A DNA stretch of 8,676 nt from Dialister sp. UBA6422 (GTDB lineage Bacteria > Bacillota > Negativicutes > Veillonellales > Dialisteraceae): NCBI GenBank assembly GCA_002439665.1, contig DJPC01000129.1:1-8676 (forward strand), read 5' to 3'. Below are positions 1 through 8,474 of the stretch, piece by piece; position 1 is the first letter of the stretch; every line of letters starts with the position of its first letter. The notes under the pieces are model-generated. The model made no database searches. It was not told where the DNA came from and worked only from the letters and a program-made list of their open reading frames with translations. A program made the position numbers and the translations under genes.

Positions 1-2520
1 TTTTTGTCACAAAGTATATAGATATTGTAATTAACTACTTATCCAATTCTTCTTTAAGCATTTCGTTAACTCTTTGTGGGTTGGCTTTACCATGACTTGC
101 ACGCATAACCTGTCCTACCAAGAATCCAACAGCAGATGTCTTTCCCGACTTATAATCTAAAACAGATTGTGGGAATTGTTCAATAGCAGAAAGGACATAA
201 TTTTTAAGTTCGTCATCATTGTTAACTTGACGTAGTCCCATACTATCTACTAGTTGATTAGCGGTTTTTCCAGTATTCCACATTTCTTCAAATACTTGTT
301 TACCGGCCGTACTGCTTATTTCTTTTTTATCTATCAATATCAATAACTCGGCTAAATTTTTAGCATCAATTTTGTTATTATTATCTTCTTTAAGTTTTCT
401 TAAAACTTCATTAATAATATAGTTGGCAACAAGTTTAGGTTGATTGATATAAGATAATGTAAGATTAAAATAATCACTTATAGATTTACTTTCAGTAAGC
501 AAACTAGCATCATAATCACTTAATCCATAAGACATATATTCTTGTTTTAATTGTCTAGGAAGTTTAGGTAAACTATCTTTTAATGCTTTGATTTGCTCAT
601 CACTTATATATACTGGTAAAAGGTCTGGATCTGGGAAATATCTATAGTCTTGACTATCTTCTTTACTTCTCATTGATCTACTTTCACCCAACTGGTCGTC
701 CCATTTTAGGGTCTCTTGAATTATGCGATGTCCATCTTCAATCTCTTCAATTTGACGTTTTTGTTCGTATTCGATTGCTCTATGTACCGCTTTAAAACTG
801 TTAAGGTTTTTCATCTCGGTACGAGTACCTAGCACTTCACTACCTGCAGGTTTAACTGATAAGTTAACATCACAACGCAAACTACCTTCTTCCATCTTAA
901 CATCAGATATTCCAGTATAAGCGATAGTATTACGTAATGTCTCCAAGAATGCTACTGCTTCATCTGCAGAAGTAATATCTGGTTCGGTAACAATCTCTAT
1001 AAGTGGCACACCACCACGGTTGTAATCAACCACTGTACCACTAACTCCATCATGTATAAGTTTACCAGCATCTTCTTCAAGATGTATACGGTTAAGTCTA
1101 ATACGTTTTTCTACACCATTAACAGTAATAGGGACATATCCATTAATACACAATGGCTTTTCTAATTGGCTTATTTGATAAGCCTTACTTAAATCTGGAT
1201 AGAAATAATTTTTACGTTCGAAAACACTTTCATTGTTGATAGAACAATTGAAAGCAAGTCCAGCAATTACAGCATATTCTACTGCCTTTTTATTAAGAAC
1301 TGGTAATGCTCCTGGAAAACCTAAACATACTGGACAGCAATTTGTATTAGGTTTATCTCCAAATTTGTTACGGCAAGAGCAAAAACATTTTGTTTCGGTT
1401 TTTAGTTCACAGTGAACTTCTAATCCAATGACTGTATCGTATTTCATTTTGCCCCCTTTTGTGTTTCAAACACATCTGCAACATTAAATATTGTCTTTTC
1501 GCCATACTTTTTACCTATTAACTGCATACCTATAGGCAAACCATCATCAGTATATGCACATGGAATACTAATAGCAGGTAATTCGGCTATATTAACTGGA
1601 ACAGTATATATATCAGATAAGTACATTGATAGTGGGTCATTAACTCTTTCGCCTATCTTAAATGCAGGAGTAGGACTAGTAGGAGTTAAGATAACATCAC
1701 AACTGTTAAACACTTGGTCGAATTGTTGAACAATCTTTCTTTGTACTTTTTTTGCTTTTTTATAATATGCATCATAATATCCACTAGACAAAACATAGTT
1801 ACCTAGCATAATACGGCGTTTAACTTCTTTACCAAATCCCTTTGAACGATTCTGTAAATACAAATCGTTAATATTTTTTGGATTGTCTATACTTACACCA
1901 TATTTAACACCATCAAATCTTGCCAAGTTACTTGCGGCTTCAGCCGAACTTAAAATATAGTAACATGCTAAAGCATTGTTAATAAATGGCATACTTAATT
2001 CAACGATTTCTGCGCCTTGAGATTTATAAAACTCGATAGCATCTAGTATTGCTTTTTTAACATCTTCGTTAAGTCCTTCACCAAAACATTCCTTGATGAC
2101 ACCTATTTTTACACCTTTAACCGAACCAGTAAATGAAGTCATATAGTCTTCTTTAGGTCTATTAACACTGGTTTCTTCTTTTTCATCATATCCAGTAAGG
2201 ACATTAAACATCAAGGCACTATCTTTAACAGTTTTTGTTAATGGGCCTGCTTGGTCAAGCGAACTAGCAAAAGCAACTATACCATATCTAGACACAAGTC
2301 CATAAGTCCCCTTTAAACCTACTACACCGCAAAGGCTGGCTGGCTGTCTAACAGAGCCACCAGTATCTGTACCTACAGACGCAAATCCTAAATCAGCAGC
2401 GACTGCACATGCAGAACCACCACTACTACCACCCGGTACACACAAGTTATTACGTGGGTTAAGTGTCTTAAAGAATGCAGAGTTCTCGGTAGAAGAACCC
2501 ATAGCAAATTCATCCATATT
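1..2520. other. A+T-rich block covering gatB and the 3' three-quarters of gatA
   Basis: Hand counts of individual 60-base lines give about 17-37% G+C through much of this stretch (for example 10 of 60 at 361-420 and 14 of 60 at 1741-1800), rising to about 45-50% in conserved-motif lines. Counted lines of ligA and the 5' part of gatA give about 38-63%. Minus-strand codons shift to TTA, ATA, GGT and AGT. The right edge falls within gatA at about 2480-2560 and is gradual to the eye. The left edge lies outside the window. No inverted repeats, transposase or attachment sites mark the edge, which fits homologous replacement or an assembly chimera better than transposition. The 34 bases after the gatB stop hold no feature I can name. 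Confidence 0.6.
35..1447 (-). CDS. gatB: Asp-tRNA(Asn)/Glu-tRNA(Gln) amidotransferase subunit B
   Basis: GatB is the kinase and tRNA-binding subunit of the cytoplasmic GatCAB complex. It activates the misacylated Glu or Asp on tRNA with ATP before ammonia from GatA is added. The 470-residue product has the usual family length. The N-terminal cradle begins MKYDTVIGLEVH and carries a cysteine cluster (C21, C23, C25, then C37, C38, C41), as in the zinc-binding GatB subgroup. The conserved HLEEDAGK block lies at 121-128, followed by DYNRGGVPLIEIVTEPD around 140-156. The C-terminal helical/YqeY-like tRNA-binding part runs from about 320 and ends with the conserved VGQVMRASHGKANP stretch. The ATG overlaps the gatA stop as ATGA, with an AAGGGGG Shine-Dalgarno (SD) 4 bases upstream, so translation is probably coupled. 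The usual PDLPKGYQIS segment reads PDLSKAYQIS here (residues 84-93). The gene is A+T-rich, with many TTA and ATA codons, unlike ligA and pcrA. Identification is secure. Confidence 0.97.
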   Translation of the reverse strand: MKYDTVIGLEVHCELKTETKCFCSCRNKFGDKPNTNCCPVCLGFPGALPVLNKKAVEYAVIAGLAFNCSINNESVFERKNYFYPDLSKAYQISQLEKPLCINGYVPITVNGVEKRIRLNRIHLEEDAGKLIHDGVSGTVVDYNRGGVPLIEIVTEPDITSADEAVAFLETLRNTIAYTGISDVKMEEGSLRCDVNLSVKPAGSEVLGTRTEMKNLNSFKAVHRAIEYEQKRQIEEIEDGHRIIQETLKWDDQLGESRSMRSKEDSQDYRYFPDPDLLPVYISDEQIKALKDSLPKLPRQLKQEYMSYGLSDYDASLLTESKSISDYFNLTLSYINQPKLVANYIINEVLRKLKEDNNNKIDAKNLAELLILIDKKEISSTAGKQVFEEMWNTGKTANQLVDSMGLRQVNNDDELKNYVLSAIEQFPQSVLDYKSGKTSAVGFLVGQVMRASHGKANPQRVNEMLKEELDK

Positions 2521-2877
2521 GGTCTTGCCAAGAGAAATGAAATCTTCTTTCTTCAGCTTTTCAATGACCGTAGCGTCATAAGGAGATACCCAATGTTCCA
2601 GCATTTTAGATGCTGCCGTGCAGGTTTCTCCTTTAATGCACATATTGTCTTTGATAGCCCCTGGAATCCCTGCCAGGTCAGAAATAGCTTCCCCTGCTGC
2701 GATTTTAGCATCTACTTTAGCAGCCTGTACCAAGGCACTGTCATCAGAAGTAGAAAGGTAAGCATGAATATCCCCTTCTACACTATTGCGATGGGCGATA
2801 ATTTTCTTAGTCAATTCAACAGCGGAGATTTCCTTATTCACCAACTGTTCATGGAGATCATGAATCGTGTATTTCAC
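1444..2877 (-). CDS. gatA: Asp-tRNA(Asn)/Glu-tRNA(Gln) amidotransferase subunit A (apparent mosaic gene)
   Basis: GatA is the glutaminase subunit of GatCAB: it hydrolyses glutamine and passes ammonia to GatB. The 477-residue product is a full-length amidase-signature protein. The Ser-cisSer-Lys triad is visible as K76 (GAIKDN), S151 (GGSSGG) and S175 (DTGGSVRQP), in the same spacing as characterised GatA and FAAH. The C-terminal GLPIGMQLIG motif is near residue 450. The start is GTG, supported by a strong AAGGAGG SD 7 bases upstream that overlaps the gatC stop; gatC ends 12 bases before. The first ~115 codons use CTG, GGC/GGG and ATC like the upstream genes. From roughly codon 118 onward the gene turns A+T-rich with TTA, ATA, GGT and AGT. 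The frame is uninterrupted, so the protein should be functional. K76 lies in one part of the mosaic and both serines in the other. Confidence 0.97.
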   Translation of the reverse strand: MKYTIHDLHEQLVNKEISAVELTKKIIAHRNSVEGDIHAYLSTSDDSALVQAAKVDAKIAAGEAISDLAGIPGAIKDNMCIKGETCTAASKMLEHWVSPYDATVIEKLKKEDFISLGKTNMDEFAMGSSTENSAFFKTLNPRNNLCVPGGSSGGSACAVAADLGFASVGTDTGGSVRQPASLCGVVGLKGTYGLVSRYGIVAFASSLDQAGPLTKTVKDSALMFNVLTGYDEKEETSVNRPKEDYMTSFTGSVKGVKIGVIKECFGEGLNEDVKKAILDAIEFYKSQGAEIVELSMPFINNALACYYILSSAEAASNLARFDGVKYGVSIDNPKNINDLYLQNRSKGFGKEVKRRIMLGNYVLSSGYYDAYYKKAKKVQRKIVQQFDQVFNSCDVILTPTSPTPAFKIGERVNDPLSMYLSDIYTVPVNIAELPAISIPCAYTDDGLPIGMQLIGKKYGEKTIFNVADVFETQKGAK

Positions 2878-2889
2878 TCTGCTGCCTCC

Positions 2890-3174
2890 TTAAATAATCT
2901 TAGGCACTTTAAAATAGCCATCTTCTTTATCTGGCGCATTCATCAGTGCTTCATCATTGGTAAAAGATTCATGAGGAACATCTTCCCTCATGACATTGTA
3001 CTGTTCTACTGCATGAACCGTAGGAGGTACATCAGTGGTATCGTATTGGTTCAGTTCTTCCATGTAAGTCAAAATGCTGTTCATGGAGTCTCTCATTTTT
3101 TCCAAATCGTCTGGCGCAAATTCCAAACGGGAAAGAAGAGCGATTTTCTGAGCTTCTTCAGTCGTAATTTTCAT
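2890..3174 (-). CDS. gatC: Asp-tRNA(Asn)/Glu-tRNA(Gln) amidotransferase subunit C
   Basis: GatC is the small subunit that wraps around the GatA-GatB interface and stabilises the complex. The 94-residue product is of normal length. It has the family N-terminus (a TEEAQKIALLSRLEF-like helix, with the conserved A-x-L-x-R/L-x-x pattern) and a second helix with M-x-x-IL-YMEEL-x-x-YDT, followed by the proline-containing DVPPT stretch. A late REDVPHES segment corresponds to the LREDxV block of the family. The ATG has an AAGGAAG SD 7 bases upstream. It is the first gene of the gatCAB operon, with a good extended -10 promoter about 45 bases upstream. Its codon use resembles slyD, ligA and pcrA, not gatB. 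Confidence 0.95.
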   Translation of the reverse strand: MKITTEEAQKIALLSRLEFAPDDLEKMRDSMNSILTYMEELNQYDTTDVPPTVHAVEQYNVMREDVPHESFTNDEALMNAPDKEDGYFKVPKII

Positions 3175-3219
3175 AGATACACTTCCTTATTCTTTACTTT
3201 TGCGGAAAAATCCTTTTCT

Positions 3220-3248
3220 ATTATAGCATAAAGCATTCATGAGAGAAA
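3220..3248 (-). promoter_or_regulatory. Probable sigma-A promoter of gatCAB (extended -10)
   Basis: On the minus strand a perfect TATAAT (3225-3220) is preceded by TGC, giving the extended -10 form TGnTATAAT. A weak -35-like TTTCTC lies 17 bases upstream (3248-3243). An extended -10 commonly compensates for a poor -35. Transcription would start near 3213, giving a leader of about 40 bases before gatC with no obvious riboswitch or T-box. It lies downstream of the slyD terminator, consistent with a separate gatCAB unit. Confidence 0.7.
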
Positions 3249-3404
3249 TAATGAAAATGGGAGTAGAAAGCACGGATGGAAGTAGAAAAAAGTGCCTATG
3301 AAGTAACAAGAAAGGAAGAGTCATAAAGAATATATCCTTTGTTCTTCTAATAAAAAGAGAATGGGTGATATAAAATTAAGACCAACCATTTCCTATTGAA
3401 ATTT
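3249..3404. other. Gene-poor intergenic stretch between gatC promoter and slyD terminator
   Basis: This is part of a 309-base gap between gatC and slyD. It is A+T-rich and strongly purine-biased on the plus strand up to about 3360. I find only reading frames of 20 codons or fewer without a convincing SD. There is a short imperfect direct repeat (GGAGTAGAAA at about 3260 and GAAGTAGAAA at about 3280) and a weak AAAGGA/TCCTTT inverted repeat. No T-box consensus, tRNA or recognisable RNA element is visible, so no function is proposed. Confidence 0.5.
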
Positions 3405-3454
3405 AAAACAAAAGACCGTCTTCGTGATGATTCACAAAGACGGTCTTTTGTTTT
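3405..3454 (-). terminator. Strong rho-independent terminator after slyD
   Basis: A perfect 18-bp inverted repeat has arms at 3405-3422 and 3437-3454 around a 14-base spacer that can itself pair GTGA with TCAC after one mismatch. The core is GACCGTCTT/AAGACGGTC, flanked by A-rich and T-rich arms, so the transcript from either strand ends in CUUUUGUUUU. It sits 29 bases after the slyD stop and closes the pcrA-ligA-slyD unit. The symmetry means it could also stop plus-strand transcription. Confidence 0.9.
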
Positions 3455-3483
3455 GAATTTTCTATATGCTAGTAAAATTCTAA

Positions 3484-3906
3484 TTATTTCACTTCTACGA
3501 GTTCGATTTTGAAATTCAGTTCTTTCCCTGCCATTTCGCTATTGGCATCAAAGGTAATGGTATCTTCTGTCTTTTCTTTCACCACTACAGGGAACCGGCC
3601 CATAGGTCCATTGAGGAATACTTTAGCTCCGATTTCCAATTCTTCCGAACCTGGCAGCTGTTTCTGAGGAATGGTGAAAATATTTCTTGGATCTGGCATA
3701 CCGTACGCTTCTTCTGGCATAAGGTGTACATTTTTGATTTCCCCTACTTCCATATCTTCTACGGCTTTATCAAAGCCTTTGATCATCTGTCCTGCTCCGC
3801 AGGTAAATGCCAAAGGTTCTCCTCTGTCATAGGAAGAATCAAACTTGGTACCATCATTAAATGTTCCTTCATAGTGAACTTTGACTTTTTTGTGTAAATT
3901 GCTCAT
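3484..3906 (-). CDS. SlyD-like FKBP-type peptidyl-prolyl cis-trans isomerase
   Basis: This is a probable cytoplasmic folding helper that catalyses cis/trans isomerisation of Xaa-Pro bonds. The 140-residue product has the split FKBP fold of the SlyD group: VHYEGTFNDGTKFDSS at 10-25, GQMIKGFDKAVEDMEVGE at 39-56 and EEAYG at 65-69. An inserted flap-like (IF) chaperone domain lies at roughly 72-122, and the FKBP strand ELNFKIELVEV closes the protein. The family's NHPLAGK segment reads NSEMAGK here, and there is no histidine-rich metal-binding tail, so nickel handling as in E. coli SlyD is unlikely. Two adjacent ATGs exist at 3909 and 3906. The AAGGAG SD lies 3 bases from the first and 6 from the second, so I chose the second. 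It follows ligA by about 60 bases and is followed by a strong terminator. Confidence 0.9.
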   Translation of the reverse strand: MSNLHKKVKVHYEGTFNDGTKFDSSYDRGEPLAFTCGAGQMIKGFDKAVEDMEVGEIKNVHLMPEEAYGMPDPRNIFTIPQKQLPGSEELEIGAKVFLNGPMGRFPVVVKEKTEDTITFDANSEMAGKELNFKIELVEVK

Positions 3907-3912
3907 CATATT

Positions 3913-3918
3913 CTCCTT
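3913..3918 (-). promoter_or_regulatory. Shine-Dalgarno site of the SlyD-like gene
   Basis: AAGGAG on the minus strand lies 3 bases before the ATG at 3909 and 6 bases before the ATG at 3906. Normal spacing favours the inner ATG, so the protein begins MSNLHKK with a single methionine. Confidence 0.6.
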
Positions 3919-3944
3919 ATGGAATAAAAAATAATATAGGAAAA

Positions 3945-5967
<2,023 letters not shown>

Positions 5968-6025
5968 TCACCTCCAATGTATAACATCCATAACGTAAAT
6001 GATTCTTATAGCCTGGATCGTTCTA

Positions 6026-8248
6026 TCATGACTCTTCTTTGGTAATAGGAGCAAAGGCTACCATGACCTGGCGGACCTTATTTCCCGGGAATTCGATTTT
6101 CAGCATCATTTTGGTATCGCTCCCCATGACAGCTACAACTTTCCCTTTGCCCCACATGGTATGCACCGCTATATCTCCCACTTTCCAATCATAGCGAGCC
6201 TTGACACTATTCCGTCTAGGTTTATTGACCACTGTTTGTTCAGAAAGTGCCAGTCTACTTCTCTGTTCACTTTGCCTGCGGCGAAGCATCTGGTTCATTC
6301 TCTTACGATTTTCTTCTTCATCTGTCACAATAGGGTCCATGAGATCCGCCGGAATTTCCTTTAAGAAGCGACTTTCCACATAGGGTTTCATCTGTCCATA
6401 CATGGTACGCATGTGCGCATTGGATAGGTATAGCTGCTCTTTGGCTCTCGTAATAGCTACATAGCACAAACGACGTTCTTCTTCCAAGGCAGATTCATTC
6501 ATCAAGGAACGAACTCCTGGGAAAATGCCTTCATCCATGCCTGGTAAAAATACCAGTGGAAATTCCAATCCTTTAGCACTGTGAATGGTCATGAGAGTGA
6601 CTCGATCATTATCTCCCCGGTAGGTATCCACATCATTCACCAATGCCACTTTTTCCAAAAATTCTGGAAGTCCGCCTTCTGGCTGTTCTTCATGGAAATC
6701 TTTGGCTACAGACAGAAGTTCCCCTAGGTTTTCTTCCCGGCTTTGAGCCTGTGGGTCTTTGCTTTCATGGAGCTGCTCCAAATATTTCGTATCCGTCATA
6801 ATTTTTTGAATCAATTCAAATACCGTCATTTCCGAAGAGGCATTTAGAAAATCAAAAATCATAGCGGAAAAATTATGTAACTTTTGCTGCGCTGCAGAAG
6901 AAATGGTGCTCCCTTCTACAGCCATCATACCCTCAAAAAGAGACATGCCGCCCTCATTGGCATAATCCATGAGTTTTTGTACTGTGGTCGCACCGATGCC
7001 TCGTTTAGGTACATTAATAATACGGGCTAAACTGATATTATCTCGGAAATTATTGATCACTTTCAAATAAGCCATCATATCTCTAATTTCCGCCCGATCA
7101 TAGAATCGGGTTCCCCCTACCATGGTATAGCCAATACCCTTTCTGACCAAACTTTCTTCTATCACACGAGATTGGGCATTCATACGATACAGCACAGCCA
7201 TATCTCCATAGGGGCGATGATTCTCATCGTGTTCTTTTTTCATGGTACTCACAATGAAATCCGCTTCATTATGCTCATCTTGTGCCGTGTAATGCTTGAG
7301 ATGACCACCGCCATTATTTTCTGTCCAAAGCCGTTTAGACGGTCTATCCGGATTGTTCTGAATCACCGCATTGGCTGCATCCAAAATGACTTGCGTCGAC
7401 CGATAGTTTTGTTCCAATTTAATGATTTTGGCCTGGGGATAATCTTTTTGAAAATCCATAATGTTTCTCAGATCTGCCCCGCGCCAAGAATAAATGCTCT
7501 GGTCTGCATCTCCTACAGCACAAATATTTTGCGTTTTCCCTGCAATATACTTAGCCATCAGGTACTGAGCATGGTTGGTATCCTGATATTCATCGATGAG
7601 AATATAATGAAAACGGCCCTGCCAACGGTTCCTGATGGTTTCATTTGACAGGAGTTTGGTGGTAATGAAAAGCAAATCATCAAAGTCTAATGCATTATTA
7701 GCCTTCATATGTTTATCATACAGTTCATATACATCAGCCACTTTTTGAGCAAAGAAATTATTGCCTGCACGACGGCGGAATGTCTTGGCATCAATGAGCT
7801 GATTTTTGGCATTGGAAATGTGATTCTGCATCACATTGGGCTGAAATTGTTTATCGTCTAGATTCAGTTCTTTTAATACATTTTTTACCAAAGTCTTGGA
7901 ATCATCGGAATCATAAATAGTAAATTTATCTGTATACGGCGGATAATTAGAAATTTCTCTACGTAGAAAACGGGCACCAAAAGAATGAAATGTATACATC
8001 CAAATCCGGTCTGCTTCAGGGCCTACCAACTGATGGACACGTTCTCTCATTTCTTGCGCTGCCTTATTGGTAAAAGTAATAGCCAATATTTCATCTGGAT
8101 AAATTCCCTGCTCCAGCATATAAGCAATACGGCAAGTCAAAGCTTTCGTCTTACCAGATCCAGCACCAGCCATAATAAGCACTGGCCCCTGAATGGTTTC
8201 TACCGCTTCTTTCTGCCTGGGATTCAGAGTTTCTAAATAATTCTGCAT
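6026..8248 (-). CDS. pcrA: ATP-dependent 3'-5' DNA helicase PcrA (UvrD/Rep family)
   Basis: PcrA is a superfamily 1A helicase that acts in nucleotide excision repair, replication-fork maintenance, plasmid rolling-circle replication and removal of stalled RNA polymerase. In the 740-residue form the helicase motifs appear in order: Q-motif LNPRQ near 8-12, Walker A AGAGSGKT at 27-34, TFTN-KAA near 58-63, motif II DEYQD at 219-223, motif III GDADQSIYSWRGA at 246-258, motif IV QNYRS at 280-284, motif V TIHSAKGLEF at 554-563 and motif VI VAITRAK at 597-603. A charged linker leads to a C-terminal Tudor-like domain (WKVGDIAVHTMWGKGKV) known in PcrA to contact RNA polymerase. An in-frame ATG exists at 8275, adding nine residues, but the ATG at 8248 has GGGAGG 6 bases upstream and is preferred. 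ligA follows after 61 bases. Confidence 0.97.
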   Translation of the reverse strand: MQNYLETLNPRQKEAVETIQGPVLIMAGAGSGKTKALTCRIAYMLEQGIYPDEILAITFTNKAAQEMRERVHQLVGPEADRIWMYTFHSFGARFLRREISNYPPYTDKFTIYDSDDSKTLVKNVLKELNLDDKQFQPNVMQNHISNAKNQLIDAKTFRRRAGNNFFAQKVADVYELYDKHMKANNALDFDDLLFITTKLLSNETIRNRWQGRFHYILIDEYQDTNHAQYLMAKYIAGKTQNICAVGDADQSIYSWRGADLRNIMDFQKDYPQAKIIKLEQNYRSTQVILDAANAVIQNNPDRPSKRLWTENNGGGHLKHYTAQDEHNEADFIVSTMKKEHDENHRPYGDMAVLYRMNAQSRVIEESLVRKGIGYTMVGGTRFYDRAEIRDMMAYLKVINNFRDNISLARIINVPKRGIGATTVQKLMDYANEGGMSLFEGMMAVEGSTISSAAQQKLHNFSAMIFDFLNASSEMTVFELIQKIMTDTKYLEQLHESKDPQAQSREENLGELLSVAKDFHEEQPEGGLPEFLEKVALVNDVDTYRGDNDRVTLMTIHSAKGLEFPLVFLPGMDEGIFPGVRSLMNESALEEERRLCYVAITRAKEQLYLSNAHMRTMYGQMKPYVESRFLKEIPADLMDPIVTDEEENRKRMNQMLRRRQSEQRSRLALSEQTVVNKPRRNSVKARYDWKVGDIAVHTMWGKGKVVAVMGSDTKMMLKIEFPGNKVRQVMVAFAPITKEES

Positions 8249-8254
8249 GTACTG

Positions 8255-8260
8255 CCTCCC
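8255..8260 (-). promoter_or_regulatory. Shine-Dalgarno site deciding the pcrA start
   Basis: GGGAGG on the minus strand lies 6 bases before the ATG at 8248. The in-frame ATG at 8275 has only a GGGG stretch 3 bases upstream. The shorter protein beginning MQNYLETLNP also matches the usual start of PcrA, just ahead of the Q-motif. Confidence 0.7.
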
Positions 8261-8303
8261 AACATCATAGTGCATATTCCCCTAGGGAGTAAGATGTCAT
8301 TAT

Positions 8304-8321
8304 TAGGAAATACATATCCTA
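8304..8321. promoter_or_regulatory. Imperfect palindrome in the pcrA leader, possible operator
   Basis: An 18-base near-palindrome has perfect outer arms TAGGA (8304-8308) and TCCTA (8317-8321), with 14 of 18 positions symmetric. It lies between the ppaC terminator and the pcrA start, where the promoter of the pcrA-ligA-slyD unit should be. It overlaps possible -10-like A+T-rich sequence such as AATAAT near 8300 on the minus strand. It does not match a LexA box that I can recognise. No confident promoter hexamers were found. Confidence 0.25.
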
Positions 8322-8361
8322 TTTCTAACACTTACCCATAGGTTTTACTTTTTCATAATAC

Positions 8362-8405
8362 AAAAAAGGAATAAAGGATTATATAGAATAGTAACCCTTT
8401 ATTCC
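8362..8405 (-). terminator. Rho-independent terminator after ppaC
   Basis: On the minus strand, GGAATAAAGG (8405-8396) pairs perfectly with CCTTTATTCC (8377-8368) across an 18-base loop that can add three or four inner pairs. The right arm is followed directly by TTTTTTG (8367-8361). It lies 69 bases after the ppaC stop and separates that gene from the pcrA unit. The hairpin followed by a T run is textbook on this strand. Confidence 0.88.
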
Positions 8406-8474
8406 CCGTGATAACCCTTCCTAACTCATGCAGTCAATCATGCCTTGCAATCTATTTGCCTGCCAAACAAGCTC

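Noticed and set aside
2400..2600. Insertion element or site-specific integration at the gatA composition change
   Set aside because: The gatA reading frame is unbroken and there are no terminal repeats, target duplication, integrase or attachment-like repeats.
2593..3231. Long plus-strand open frame (212 codons) opposite gatC and the start of gatA
   Set aside because: It lies antisense to two well-supported genes, its translation is rich in F, H, C and S as expected of a reverse-frame shadow, and it has no recognisable domain.
3239..3336. Small plus-strand frames of 16 and 20 codons in the gatC-slyD gap
   Set aside because: They have no convincing SD, overlap each other in purine-rich sequence, and lack any sign of conservation.
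3175..3404. T-box or riboswitch leader upstream of gatCAB
   Set aside because: The probable promoter leaves only about 40 bases of leader, and I see no T-box core sequence or antiterminator/terminator pair between it and gatC.
7172..7648. Plus-strand open frame of 158 codons inside pcrA
   Set aside because: It is antisense to conserved helicase motifs III and IV, with no domain and no promoter or SD context.
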